A stretch of DNA of 64,000 bases from Ensifer adhaerens. GTDB taxonomy: Bacteria; Pseudomonadota; Alphaproteobacteria; Rhizobiales; Rhizobiaceae. The stretch is from positions 1,178,001 to 1,242,000 of the forward strand of contig NZ_CP118610.1 of NCBI RefSeq assembly GCF_028993555.1, read 5' to 3'. A model generated the notes under the pieces. It saw only the letters and a program-made list of their open reading frames with translations. It was not told where the DNA came from and did not search any database. The translations under genes and the position numbers were made by a program. The stretch's first letter is position 1. Each line of letters starts with the position of its first letter. Shown in pieces: positions 37,425 to 45,676 of the stretch.

Positions 37425-37862
37425 ATGTCTCTGCATCTCATAAAGCTCTGCGTCGGAGCGGAATCGATCGAGGACCTGCGCGAATGGGTTTCGCGCAAGG
37501 CGATGGCCGCCATGGCCGCCGGCCTCGAACCCCATTCCTTCCACACGACCCGTATGGTGCCCAAGCGCGTGGAGGAACTGCTCAACGGCGGTTCGCTCTA
37601 CTGGGTGATCAAGGGGACCGTGCAGGCGCGGCAGCCCCTGATCGGTATCGAAACCTTCACGGATGGCGAGGGTATCGGCCGCTGCAATCTGCTGCTTGGC
37701 CCCGAAGTGGTCGAGACGGAACTGCAGCCGCGGCGCGCTTTCCAGGGCTGGCGCTATCTCACCGACAAGGATGCACCGCGCGACCTGGCGTCGCTTTCCG
37801 GTGGCGGCGCCGAGATGCCGCTCGAACTGCGCCGCGAGCTGGCGGAACTCGGCCTTCTCTGA
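37425..37862 (+). CDS. DUF1489 family protein
   Basis: Encodes 145 residues of an alphaproteobacterial family of unknown function. Family features are LIKLCVGAESIEDLREW, HTTRMVPKRVEELLNGGSLYWVIKG and the C-terminal FQGWRYLTDKDAPRDL. It looks soluble. The start at 37425 (MSLHLIKL) is the conserved one. It follows sdaA by 74 bp on the same strand and ends before a bidirectional terminator. Confidence 0.85.
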   Translation: MSLHLIKLCVGAESIEDLREWVSRKAMAAMAAGLEPHSFHTTRMVPKRVEELLNGGSLYWVIKGTVQARQPLIGIETFTDGEGIGRCNLLLGPEVVETELQPRRAFQGWRYLTDKDAPRDLASLSGGGAEMPLELRRELAELGLL

Positions 37863-37941
37863 TCTTCGATATGGATGCGGCCCATCGTGGGTCTTGTTGC
37901 GAGGCTGGCGCGCGCCCCGCTGCGGCGACATGACAACAGAA

Positions 37942-37965
37942 AAAAGGCGGCACAGGCCGCCTTTT
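37942..37965. terminator. Bidirectional terminator between DUF1489 and the 89-residue gene
   Basis: AAAAGGCGGC (37942-37951) pairs with GCCGCCTTTT (37956-37965) with loop ACAG. A-tract and T-tract flank the GC stem, so it can stop transcription from both convergent genes. Confidence 0.88.
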
Positions 37966-37981
37966 GCAATTTCACGAACGT

Positions 37982-38251
37982 TCAAGTGATCCGCATCTTC
38001 AGGGGATGACGCCGGTTCGGCCCCGTCACGTGAAGATGAATGCCGGCCCGCGGCTGCGTCGATCGCCAGGCGCGCGCTCCGTGCGTCAGCAGCATCCCCA
38101 CCAGATCGCGCGTCTTCGCCTTCGATCGGTTGAGCCCGAGATCGGCAATGCGCATGGCCGCCTCGTGCAGGGGATGCAGGTTGATGCGCGACGGCTTGGC
38201 GCGCCGTCCCGGCAGCGGGGTGACACCCGGAACGTTTTCGTTCATCGCCAT
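37982..38251 (-). CDS. Small basic hypothetical protein
   Basis: Encodes 89 residues, rich in Arg and Leu, beginning MAMNENVPGVTPLPGRRAK with a central NLHPLHEAAMRIADLGLNRSKAKTRDLV-like helical stretch. No domain is recognised. The start at 38251 has GAGG 6 bases upstream; an internal Met two codons later is an alternative. Convergent with DUF1489 through a shared terminator, and downstream of the carboxypeptidase gene on the same strand (78 bp), which supports it being a real gene. Confidence 0.6.
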   Translation of the reverse strand: MAMNENVPGVTPLPGRRAKPSRINLHPLHEAAMRIADLGLNRSKAKTRDLVGMLLTHGARAWRSTQPRAGIHLHVTGPNRRHPLKMRIT

Positions 38252-38329
38252 GATTAACCTCGTTACGCTGTACAAATCCGAGGAAGGCGGCCGGAAAACA
38301 AACACATCCGGCCGCCAAAACTTTTTACC

Positions 38330-39862
38330 TTACTGCTGGCTTGCCCAGCAGGAAATGCCTTTCTTCTTCAATGCCTTGCAGGCGTTGACGGCTGCATCCT
38401 GGTCGTCGAAGCCGCCGAAACGGGCGCGGTAGACCTGGCCGAAGGCCACGGTGAAGGGTGTTGCGTTGCGCAGCGCCTTGCCGCCCTTGTCCTTGGCATT
38501 GCCAAGAAGGGTCATGGCCTGATCCTTGTCCGGCGTCGCGCCGATCTGGATTACCCAGCCTTGCGGCTGAGCCGGCATCGGTTCGGCCTTTGCAACCTCG
38601 ACCGGCTCTGCCTTGGCAGCGGCGTCGGCCTTCTTCGGAACGGAGTTGGTAATCTGGGCGTCGACCATGCCGGCAGCAACAGGCTGGCGGAGCTTCAGGC
38701 TCTGTGCGTTGAGGGTGTTGGGAACGATCTTCGGAGAAAGAACGGGGTTGTCCGACGCGCGCTTGTTGCCGGCATAGGCCATCTGCACGCTGCTGGCGCT
38801 TTCGCCGTTGTAGCGGATGCCAGGAACCGGGCCGGTGTTGGGCAGATCGTGGCCGGTTGAAGCGGCCGCGACGACGGGCGTTTCGGCAACGGGAGCCGCC
38901 GCTGCAACCTGGGTTTCTTCGGCCGGAACGGGAGTAGGCTTGGTCTCGGCAATCAGATTGCCGTCGCCACGCCGCGATGCGGACGGCATGTACTTGGCGA
39001 CGAGCCGGCGCATCTGCGCATCTCGGCTGGCGCCGGAGGTGCCGCCCATGACGACGGCGACGATGCTGCGACCTTCGAGCTGAGCCGAGGTCACGAGATT
39101 GAAGCCCGATGCGCGGGTGTAACCGGTCTTGATGCCATCCACGCCGCGAACATTGCCGAGCAGGCGGTTGTGATTGCCGATCGTCTGCTTGCCGAACTGG
39201 AAGCTGCGGGTGGAGAAGTAATCGTAATATTGCGGAAAATGCTGGCGTAGCGCGAGGCCGAGACGCGCCTGGTCACGCGCAGTCGTGCGCTGTTCCGGGT
39301 TCGGCAGACCGTTCGCATTGCGATAGGTCGTGCGCGTCATGCCGAGCGCTCGGGCCTTGTTCGTCATCATGCGGGCAAAGCGCGGCTCCGAACCGCCGAG
39401 ATATTCACCCAACGCCGTAGACGCATCGTTGGCCGAGCGGGTGACGAGAGAGAGGATAGCCTGTTCGACGGTGATCGACTGTCCGGCGCGCACACCAAGC
39501 TTCGATGGCGGCTCGGCGGAAGCGTTTTTCGAGAAGGGGATGGGGGTGGACTTGGTGATCCGGCCGGCTTCGAGCGCTTCAAAGGTCAGATAGAGCGTCA
39601 TCATCTTGGTGAGAGACGCAGGATAGCGCAGTTCGTCGGCGTCCTCGCCGTAGAGAATCTTGCCGGTCTTGGCATCGACGACGATGCCAGAATATTTCGG
39701 ATTGGCGTAATTCGAGGCTGCGAAGGCCGGTGCTGCAAAGGCGGCCGATGCAATGGCGCCTGCAAGGACGACCCGTCCTACCATCTTTGAAAGAGCACCG
39801 AACGGGCGCTTCGCGAGATCAAGAAAACCGGATTGGGACACTACGCTACTCTTTATTCTCAT
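38330..39862 (-). CDS. D-alanyl-D-alanine carboxypeptidase with C-terminal SPOR domain
   Basis: Encodes 510 residues of an S11-family (DacA/PBP5-type) peptidoglycan carboxypeptidase that removes terminal D-Ala from stem peptides. A signal sequence (VVLAGAIASAAFAAPAFA) follows an unusual 26-residue lead. The catalytic motifs are SLTK (S83), SAN (S143) and KTG (245-247). A Pro/Ala-rich linker with repeated EVAKAEP-like units joins a C-terminal SPOR domain (about 430-510: GWVIQIGATPDKDQAMTLL and YRARFGGFDDQDAAVNACKAL), which binds denuded glycan at division sites. The enzyme therefore probably acts at the septum. Confidence 0.93.
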   Translation of the reverse strand: MRIKSSVVSQSGFLDLAKRPFGALSKMVGRVVLAGAIASAAFAAPAFAASNYANPKYSGIVVDAKTGKILYGEDADELRYPASLTKMMTLYLTFEALEAGRITKSTPIPFSKNASAEPPSKLGVRAGQSITVEQAILSLVTRSANDASTALGEYLGGSEPRFARMMTNKARALGMTRTTYRNANGLPNPEQRTTARDQARLGLALRQHFPQYYDYFSTRSFQFGKQTIGNHNRLLGNVRGVDGIKTGYTRASGFNLVTSAQLEGRSIVAVVMGGTSGASRDAQMRRLVAKYMPSASRRGDGNLIAETKPTPVPAEETQVAAAAPVAETPVVAAASTGHDLPNTGPVPGIRYNGESASSVQMAYAGNKRASDNPVLSPKIVPNTLNAQSLKLRQPVAAGMVDAQITNSVPKKADAAAKAEPVEVAKAEPMPAQPQGWVIQIGATPDKDQAMTLLGNAKDKGGKALRNATPFTVAFGQVYRARFGGFDDQDAAVNACKALKKKGISCWASQQ

Positions 39863-40044
39863 GTCATGGGGTTGTCCGGACGCCGCCTCCGGGAACGACC
39901 GTTCTCGAGACAGTATCGGCATAGCGTTACCAATCGGTTTATGATGAATGATTGGTTTCCGGAATCGAACGCAATTGTACTAGGGCGATGCCGGTGTAGC
40001 GCAATGGCGCGGCGGGCTGCCTGCACCACACCAGTTGGACGAAA

Positions 40045-40779
40045 TCAGGGCACGAGACGGTTTTTGACGAAGGTCGCGATCGCTTGGTCGATTTCGCGCC
40101 ATTTCGGCAGCAGTTTTTTGGAGAATCGGTAGAGCACGACGAGATCCTTTCCGGCGTGGATGTCACGCTGGCAATCGGCGCTGGTCGAGATCGCTTTTGG
40201 GTCGGACTTGAGGCAGCGCACGACATAGGGTGCCGGAGTGGTCGTCTCGGCGGTAAGGAACACTTCGCCCGCATAGCTGGACGTCGCCTTGACGGCGTGC
40301 TCCGTCAGGCCGGCCGGACCGGCCGTGGGCGCGCCGTCAAAGACCTGGGAATAGATCGGCTCCAGCCGCCCGGACATGTCGCGCGACATCGTGCTTTGGG
40401 AAATCTGCAGGAAAACGAGGCTTTCGGGTGCGTCGACATTGTTGAAGAGCGCCCGGCTCTGGTCGCTATAACCTTCGAGGCCCGGCCAGGTCAGGTAGAG
40501 ATCGACGCGCTCGACGATCGAGGTGGCGCGCTGAGCCTCGAAACGGATCATGTTGGCCGGCAGGCGCAAATGATCCTGGCCGATGAAGATGTCGAAAAGC
40601 TCGTTGCTGGCGGTGTGGCCGGCCAGGGCGAGATTTTCGCCGAACCAGCGCCCCGCCAAGGAGATGGCGGCGGTCAAAGCCGCGAGCACGACGACAGCTG
40701 CCGTCACCCGGTAAACGAAGCCGGTCGACAGTAGTGGCCGGAGCTCCGGCTCGTGAATGTCGTTTGAAGATCTGCTCAT
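40045..40779 (-). CDS. Membrane-anchored hypothetical protein
   Basis: Encodes 244 residues with one N-terminal transmembrane helix (VYRVTAAVVVLAALTAAISLAG) and a periplasmic part containing VDLYLTWPGLEGYSDQSRALF and LVFLQISQSTMSRDMSGRLEPIYSQVFDG. I do not recognise a characterised domain. The composition and codon use match neighbours, so it is probably a conserved rhizobial gene. It stands alone between the carboxypeptidase and cysteine-peptidase genes. Confidence 0.7.
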   Translation of the reverse strand: MSRSSNDIHEPELRPLLSTGFVYRVTAAVVVLAALTAAISLAGRWFGENLALAGHTASNELFDIFIGQDHLRLPANMIRFEAQRATSIVERVDLYLTWPGLEGYSDQSRALFNNVDAPESLVFLQISQSTMSRDMSGRLEPIYSQVFDGAPTAGPAGLTEHAVKATSSYAGEVFLTAETTTPAPYVVRCLKSDPKAISTSADCQRDIHAGKDLVVLYRFSKKLLPKWREIDQAIATFVKNRLVP

Positions 40780-40943
40780 CGTTGGGCCGTCCCGTCGCGC
40801 TGGCCGGACCCCGGCGGTCCGTTGTTCGGCTCACGCATTCCTGCGCATCGTAGAATGGACGATGTCGCTTGTCCGACGCTGGTCGAGCATGGTTAATTTT
40901 CGATGAATTCCTCTTCAGGCTGAGGGATGGGTGTGTTTCTGGC

Positions 40944-40981
40944 AAAAAAACGGCCGGTTCCGAGGGACACGGAACCGGCCG
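40944..40981 (-). terminator. Terminator downstream of the cysteine-peptidase gene
   Basis: CGGCCGGTTCCG (40951-40962) pairs perfectly over 12 bp with CGGAACCGGCCG (40970-40981). Read on the minus strand it is followed by seven T (complement of 40944-40950). It lies 90 bp past the stop of the minus-strand gene at 41072. Confidence 0.92.
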
Positions 40982-41071
40982 AGGCTCGGTCAGGACGGGG
41001 ATAGTATGACCGGAGCCCTGTAATGGTGGAGGCCGCTGCGAAAGGCGCGCCGCCTCCGATGTCTTTTATGC

Positions 41072-41680
41072 TTACTGCGTCCGTACACTTCCGACGGCCA
41101 CCGTGCGGCCATCCTGGAGCTTGACCCAGCGACCGGAGTGATCGGTCGATTGGCGCTTGAGATAGGTGTATTCGGTGTCCGACCACAGCAGCACCTTGTT
41201 GCGCATGTTGTCGAGAATGAAATCTCCGCGGTCGGTGCGCACGGTCAGGACGGCATGGCCGTCACCATTTGGCTGCAGAACGACGGTGATCAAGAGATCC
41301 GACGGGGAGAAGCCGTTCTCGATCAGCTTGCGGCGCTTCAGCAGGACATAATCTTCGCAATCACCAACCGTGTCCGGATAGGACCACTTCTCCTCGACGC
41401 CATGGATTTCCATGTCGGTCATCGGGGTGATCGCCTGATTGACGTCGTAGTTGACCTCGAGAATCTTCTGCCAGCTTTCGCGCGTCAGCACCATCGGGCC
41501 GCGGTCCTTGCCGTTTGAGGTGCACTCCGATGGATAGATCTTGCAGAACTCGTAGTGACCGATCGGCGGGTTGGTTGCGCCGGTGACGACCATGTTGGCC
41601 GGAAGCGCCAGCGCCGTTTCGATCAGGCCGCCGGTGAAAAGGATCGCAACCGCGATCATCTTGGTGATTGTCTTGAGCAT
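41072..41680 (-). CDS. Transglutaminase-like cysteine peptidase (BTLCP family)
   Basis: Encodes 202 residues of the bacterial transglutaminase-like cysteine proteinase family, whose studied members (LapG) cleave adhesins in response to c-di-GMP signalling. A signal peptide (MIAVAILFTGGLIETALA) directs it to the periplasm. The triad is C108 (TVGDCEDYVLLKR), H142 (GDGHAVLTVRT) and D157 (FILDNM). The start at 41680 follows GGGGAG by 6 bases. No LapD-like partner is in the window; a PilZ gene lies 670 bp away, which may be coincidence. Confidence 0.9.
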   Translation of the reverse strand: MLKTITKMIAVAILFTGGLIETALALPANMVVTGATNPPIGHYEFCKIYPSECTSNGKDRGPMVLTRESWQKILEVNYDVNQAITPMTDMEIHGVEEKWSYPDTVGDCEDYVLLKRRKLIENGFSPSDLLITVVLQPNGDGHAVLTVRTDRGDFILDNMRNKVLLWSDTEYTYLKRQSTDHSGRWVKLQDGRTVAVGSVRTQ

Positions 41681-42351
41681 GATTGTCTCCCCGTTGTGGT
41701 TCGACAATGGCACAGACGTTTTTATCGCTCGCGAACTTACGAACTAAAAACAAGTACAAATGAAAGTCGTATAAGAATAAAACAAGAATATAATTTGATT
41801 TATATTTAAATCGAATTTGACTCAAATTTTATCGATTGTGACGCGGAGTGATCTGCCATTCTTGTTTTGTTGACCATGTAAATAATTGTAATCATTAAGT
41901 CTATGTCGGTCTACGGGTCGACAGGTGCGGCGGCTGCGGAAAAATCGCAGTCGAAAAACGTGGCCCGCGGGGTGGATATGGTCGATCTTGTCGGTACTTT
42001 TCGACTTGGAATATGCGTCTTGCCTTGAATTTGTTCGAAAAAATATTTGCAATCGTCGGGGCGCGCGGTCGGATCGAGATGTTCCGAAATGAGGCAGTCG
42101 CGGTGCGCGACGGCGATGTCGACCTGCCCGCCGGTGCCGGCGGCGCCGTCGACAGGTCCAGTTTAAAAGCCGAAGCTGGGTTTGCGCGGTGAGATGGGGC
42201 CAGTGATGGGCTGGCATGTCATTGCGTGTGCAGGGGGAGCGGCAGTCACGCGCAAGAAGTGGCGCGGCGCCTCAGAAGGTGGCGCGCGTTTGGGTTGGCA
42301 ACGCAACGATCGGGTTGGGTGTAGGGCAGGCGAGGCGGCGCGGGCGCGCCC
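41681..42351 (+). other. 671-bp intergenic region with an AT-rich patch
   Basis: No gene is recognised. Positions about 41740-41830 are strikingly AT-rich (runs such as TTTATATTTAAATCG), in contrast to the GC-rich surroundings. The patch lies just upstream of the cysteine-peptidase gene and may hold its promoter or a nucleoid-protein binding site. The rest is GC-rich with short frames that have no protein features; two GTCGAC palindromes occur at about 42118 and 42153. Confidence 0.45.
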
Positions 42352-42960
42352 TCAGAGGAAATCCGTCAGCGCTTCGCGCGACTGCACGCCCGAGAATTCG
42401 ATGGCGCAGCCTTCCTGGAAATGGCGCACGATCTTGCCTTTCATGTTGCCGAGCAGGACCGGGGTGCCGATCGGCGGGCGGTTCTCGATATCGACTGCAG
42501 CCCCGGAGAGCGAGAGGTCGATGATGCGACAAGGGAATTTCTCGCCGGTGTCGAGCGTCAGTTCTGTTGACGTCTTGCGCGGCGCAAGGCGGTCATGGCG
42601 CCGGTCTTCCGGCAGGCCGAGTTCATGTTTGTTGGCGATCCAGGTAAGCTGCGCAGCCAGCTTCTCGCGCTTGCGCTCGGTGGCGTTGAGCTGGATCACG
42701 AAGGCATCGTCGGCAATACGCGACACCGTTCCTTCGAGCCGACCGACGTGGTCGACATAGGCGATGATGCGCTCGCCCGCCCGCGGCCGTGCCGGGCAGG
42801 AAAACAGCACGTCGCCCGGTGACATGTCGACGGCGGTGCAATCAAATTCGTCGTGATTGGCGAGCATCAGCCGTCCAGCAAGGTTCACTGAAACGCGCTG
42901 AAATGCACCTTCGTGATGCGGCTTCGGCGCGGTATTCTGAGCGTGCTGGAACGAGAACAT
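42352..42960 (-). CDS. PilZ-domain protein, probably two PilZ domains
   Basis: Encodes 202 residues. The C-terminal half (about 115-202) is a canonical PilZ domain with RxxxR in DRRHDRLAPR and DxSxxG in IIDLSLSGAAVDI, so it should bind cyclic di-GMP. The N-terminal half (about 20-105) is a divergent PilZ-like copy (FQRVSVNLAGRLML, AVDMSPGDVLFSC) whose binding motif is degenerate. Such proteins act as c-di-GMP effectors on motility, exopolysaccharide or secretion; the target is unknown. Confidence 0.85.
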   Translation of the reverse strand: MFSFQHAQNTAPKPHHEGAFQRVSVNLAGRLMLANHDEFDCTAVDMSPGDVLFSCPARPRAGERIIAYVDHVGRLEGTVSRIADDAFVIQLNATERKREKLAAQLTWIANKHELGLPEDRRHDRLAPRKTSTELTLDTGEKFPCRIIDLSLSGAAVDIENRPPIGTPVLLGNMKGKIVRHFQEGCAIEFSGVQSREALTDFL

Positions 42961-43068
42961 GGTGACTCTGCATGACGTATTTTGGCAGGCAGAGTTTAGA
43001 ACGTTCGGGTTAATAGAATGTTCGTCCTGCGGTTGGTCCGTGTGGCCAACTCGGGACAGCCGTGGCGA

Positions 43069-43695
43069 TCATGCGCGCCGTCCGCCCTCCAGAATGCGAA
43101 GATGTCTGACACGACGGGACTCTCCCAAAAGCCCTTTGCCAGTGCCGGATTCCGTGCGCGCGGAGACGTATTCCACCGGCGGTTCTTCGCGAAACACGGC
43201 GGTGCGATCGGGGTCGAGGATTTTCATGCCAGTGACGTCGAGGCCCTCCACGGATGTTGCATGCAACCAGTACGGGCGAGAAAGCGGCGAGAGCGCGCCA
43301 AGGATTCGGTCGCTTGCACCCTCGGTTGAGGCAAGCGGCAACAGCAGCATTTCGACCTCGACCTCGCGCCCATCGGCGGTGCGTCCCTTGGCGGATAGCA
43401 TCACCGGCACCCGATGCGTCATCACCTGCCCGGCGACGCGCTGTGTCTTGGCTGCCTGCGCGTTCAGCCAGAGCATGCCGAATTGCCGCCCGCGCAGCTC
43501 AAGGCCGAAGAGTGCGCAGACATGGGTCCCTGCAAGCCGAAACGAGATACCGTTGCGATCATGCTCGAGAATGAACAGGTTGGGCAATAGTGCACGAATG
43601 TCCCCCGGCTCGAGTTCGTCCCGACGGGGGAGGTCTCGCTTGCCGCGAATGGTGTTCCAGTATCGGAAAAGCTCCGTGGTCGTCTCGCTGCGCAT
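43069..43695 (-). CDS. PAS-domain protein of the PAS_5 family
   Basis: Encodes 208 residues. Its body matches the alphaproteobacterial PAS_5 group: TTELFRYWNTIRGKRDLPRRDELEPGDIRALLPNLFILEHD, then FRLAGTHVCALFGLELRGRQF. No output domain such as kinase or cyclase is attached. The function is unknown, possibly signalling. The start at 43695 is the conserved-looking MRSETTTELF; an upstream ATG at 43743 is an alternative. It lies 108 bp upstream of the PilZ gene on the same strand. Confidence 0.82.
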   Translation of the reverse strand: MRSETTTELFRYWNTIRGKRDLPRRDELEPGDIRALLPNLFILEHDRNGISFRLAGTHVCALFGLELRGRQFGMLWLNAQAAKTQRVAGQVMTHRVPVMLSAKGRTADGREVEVEMLLLPLASTEGASDRILGALSPLSRPYWLHATSVEGLDVTGMKILDPDRTAVFREEPPVEYVSARTESGTGKGLLGESRRVRHLRILEGGRRA

Positions 43696-43743
43696 CTTGC
43701 GTTCATTCCATTTCTGCGGCCCGCCTGTGCCGGTCTGGCACAT

Positions 43744-44038
43744 GTTTGGCCGATCATTGCGGTCTTGAGATCAACGGAGCGAAAAGCGTGCCAGCTCGAA
43801 ATTAAGGTTAACGAATGGTTTCGATTGCACTCGAGCGCTGCGACTGGCACTGAGAGACATGACTTCACGAAGCGTTGGCTTCGGCACTTGAACTGGAGCT
43901 CGGATCTGAGCTTGGCGACCGTTCAGTTTTTACTGGACGGTCTTTTTTTGTTTGCTTATGGCTGGTCGCCCCAGTCCGGTCCGAATCCCGCGATGTCATG
44001 CCATCGCCTTGATCGAATGCGATCGAACGGACCAATCG
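43744..44038 (+). other. 295-bp noncoding region holding a candidate small RNA
   Basis: Between the divergent PAS gene and the rhomboid gene no plus-strand coding frame is seen before the strong terminator at 43917. A transcript ending at about 43949 would be a small RNA of unknown start. The sequence before the terminator has further complementary segments (GGAGCTCGGATC and GAGCTTGG areas). Confidence 0.35.
43917..43949 (+). terminator. Orphan intrinsic terminator
   Basis: GACCGTTCAG (43917-43926) pairs with CTGGACGGTC (43933-43942) over 10 positions, one G-U, followed by seven T. It works only on the plus strand. No plus-strand coding gene lies upstream for 6 kb, so it most likely ends an unannotated transcript. 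Confidence 0.9.
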
Positions 44039-44788
44039 ATGGAGAAAGCAGCAACTATGGAACGAGATCAGACGGCAACGCCACCGGAGACGGACCGGGA
44101 CAGCGCCGCCAATCCGTCACGTGAGCCTGCCTTCAATCTGCCGGCCGGGCTTACCGGCATTCTTTTGTTTCTGATCGCCATACATGCCTTGCGCACCTAT
44201 GTTCTGCCGCCGGCGATCGATCAGGAGATCATCTTCAACTTCGCCTTTTTGCCTGCACGTTACGATCATCCCCTGGCCGAGCAGGGGCTCGCCTGGCTCT
44301 GGAGCCCCATCACCTATTCGTTCCTGCATGGCAGCTGGGAGCACCTGATCTTCAATATCTTCTGGATGGTCGCGTTCGGTGCGCCGGTCGTACGCCGCAT
44401 TGGCATGGGACGTCTGGCCGTGTTCTGGGGCCTCTCGGCTGCGGCCGCAGTCGCGCTGCACACGGCATTTCACTGGGGCGAGATGATCGTCGTCGTCGGT
44501 GCCTCGGGCGTCGTTTCCGGTTTCATGGGTGCGGCGGCTCGCTTCGTCTTTTCGCCAAGCGGGCGAATAAGCCGGCAATTTGCCCATCTCAACCGGCGGC
44601 TGCCGATCAGTGAGGCGCTGGCAAATCGCTCTGTTGTGATATTCGCCGGGATCTGGTTCCTCACCAACTTTCTGATCGGGCTCGGCATGTTCACGCCAGG
44701 GGGGGCGGGCAGTATCGCCTGGGAAGCGCATATCGGCGGTTTCCTGTTCGGCTTCCTTCTCTTCGGCCTTTTCGACCCTCGCGACTGA
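44039..44788 (+). CDS. Rhomboid-family intramembrane serine protease
   Basis: Encodes about 249 residues with six to seven transmembrane helices. The rhomboid catalytic Ser is S156 in VGASGVVSG and the catalytic His is H231 in WEAHIGGFLFGFLL; HGSWEHLIFNIFW carries the conserved His/Asn of the oxyanion region. Rhomboids cleave substrates within the inner membrane; substrates here are unknown. The start at 44039 is tentative: ATG at 44057 is a good alternative, with GGAG 12 bases upstream. The N-terminal 35 residues are polar and cytoplasmic. Confidence 0.9.
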   Translation: MEKAATMERDQTATPPETDRDSAANPSREPAFNLPAGLTGILLFLIAIHALRTYVLPPAIDQEIIFNFAFLPARYDHPLAEQGLAWLWSPITYSFLHGSWEHLIFNIFWMVAFGAPVVRRIGMGRLAVFWGLSAAAAVALHTAFHWGEMIVVVGASGVVSGFMGAAARFVFSPSGRISRQFAHLNRRLPISEALANRSVVIFAGIWFLTNFLIGLGMFTPGGAGSIAWEAHIGGFLFGFLLFGLFDPRD

Positions 44789-45052
44789 CGACGATCGAAA
44801 GATCGGCGGACGGCGCCGGTGAGCGCTTGATTTCCCCATGGCGCTGGCGCACCATTTGATACGGTCGCCGATTGTCGAAAGACTAGGCGGCCCGTGAAGG
44901 CCGGGTATAGAGAGCCCGTCCGCGTCTGAGGAGCACGCGGTCAGGCGATCATAAGCGGCCAGGGTACAGGTTCCATCGCCCGACCGTACCGCACGAGAGA
45001 CGGCTGGACCTTCCCCTGCCGACCCGGTGTTGTCGCAACGGGAGATGTGCGC

Positions 45053-45481
45053 ATGTCAGTAAAAGCAATACTCGATGAAAAGGGTCGCAACGTCGTAACG
45101 GTCGGCCCGCAGATGACAGTCCAGCAGGCTGCCATTCTCTTGCGTGACAATCATATCGGTGCGGTCATCATCGTCGATGCGGACGATCAGATCGCAGGCA
45201 TCCTCACCGAGCGCGACATCGTCGCAGCGATCGCCAAGCAGGGAGCGACCTGCCTCGAAAGGTCGGTCGCGGCCGTCATGTGGCAGAATGTCTACTGTTG
45301 CACCGAGGAAATGTCCGTCCAGTCCCTGATGGAAATGATGAGCAAGCTCAGGGCCCGCCACCTGCCGGTCGAGAAAAATGGCCAGCTCGCCGGCATCGTA
45401 TCTATCGGCGACGTGATCAAGCACCACATCCGCGCGATCGAGCACGAGACCGAGCAGATCAAGGCCTATATCGCCGGCTAA
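45053..45481 (+). CDS. CBS-domain pair protein
   Basis: Encodes 142 residues made almost entirely of two CBS domains: VVTVGPQMTVQQAAILLRDNHIGAVIIVD with ILTERDIVAAI, and CCTEEMSVQSLMEMMSKLRARHLPV with GIVSIGDVIKHHI. Such stand-alone pairs bind adenine nucleotides and regulate partner proteins. The start at 45053 follows GGAG by 8 bases. No partner is obvious; the convergent neighbour is a patatin-like gene. Confidence 0.9.
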   Translation: MSVKAILDEKGRNVVTVGPQMTVQQAAILLRDNHIGAVIIVDADDQIAGILTERDIVAAIAKQGATCLERSVAAVMWQNVYCCTEEMSVQSLMEMMSKLRARHLPVEKNGQLAGIVSIGDVIKHHIRAIEHETEQIKAYIAG

Positions 45482-45676
45482 ATGGGAGAAGGCGGCCTGC
45501 GCCGCCCTCCAATCCACCGCGGGTACTTTGCCCTGTTCGTGCGTAACGATCGGGCGGCAAGGTTCTTGTAGCGCGGCCCGATTGCGGTTCGCGACGCATT
45601 CCCCCGCTGTGGGACAATGACGCTGCGCGCAATCGCTGCACGGATAAGCCGCAGAAAATCGATGGAAGATCGCTCG

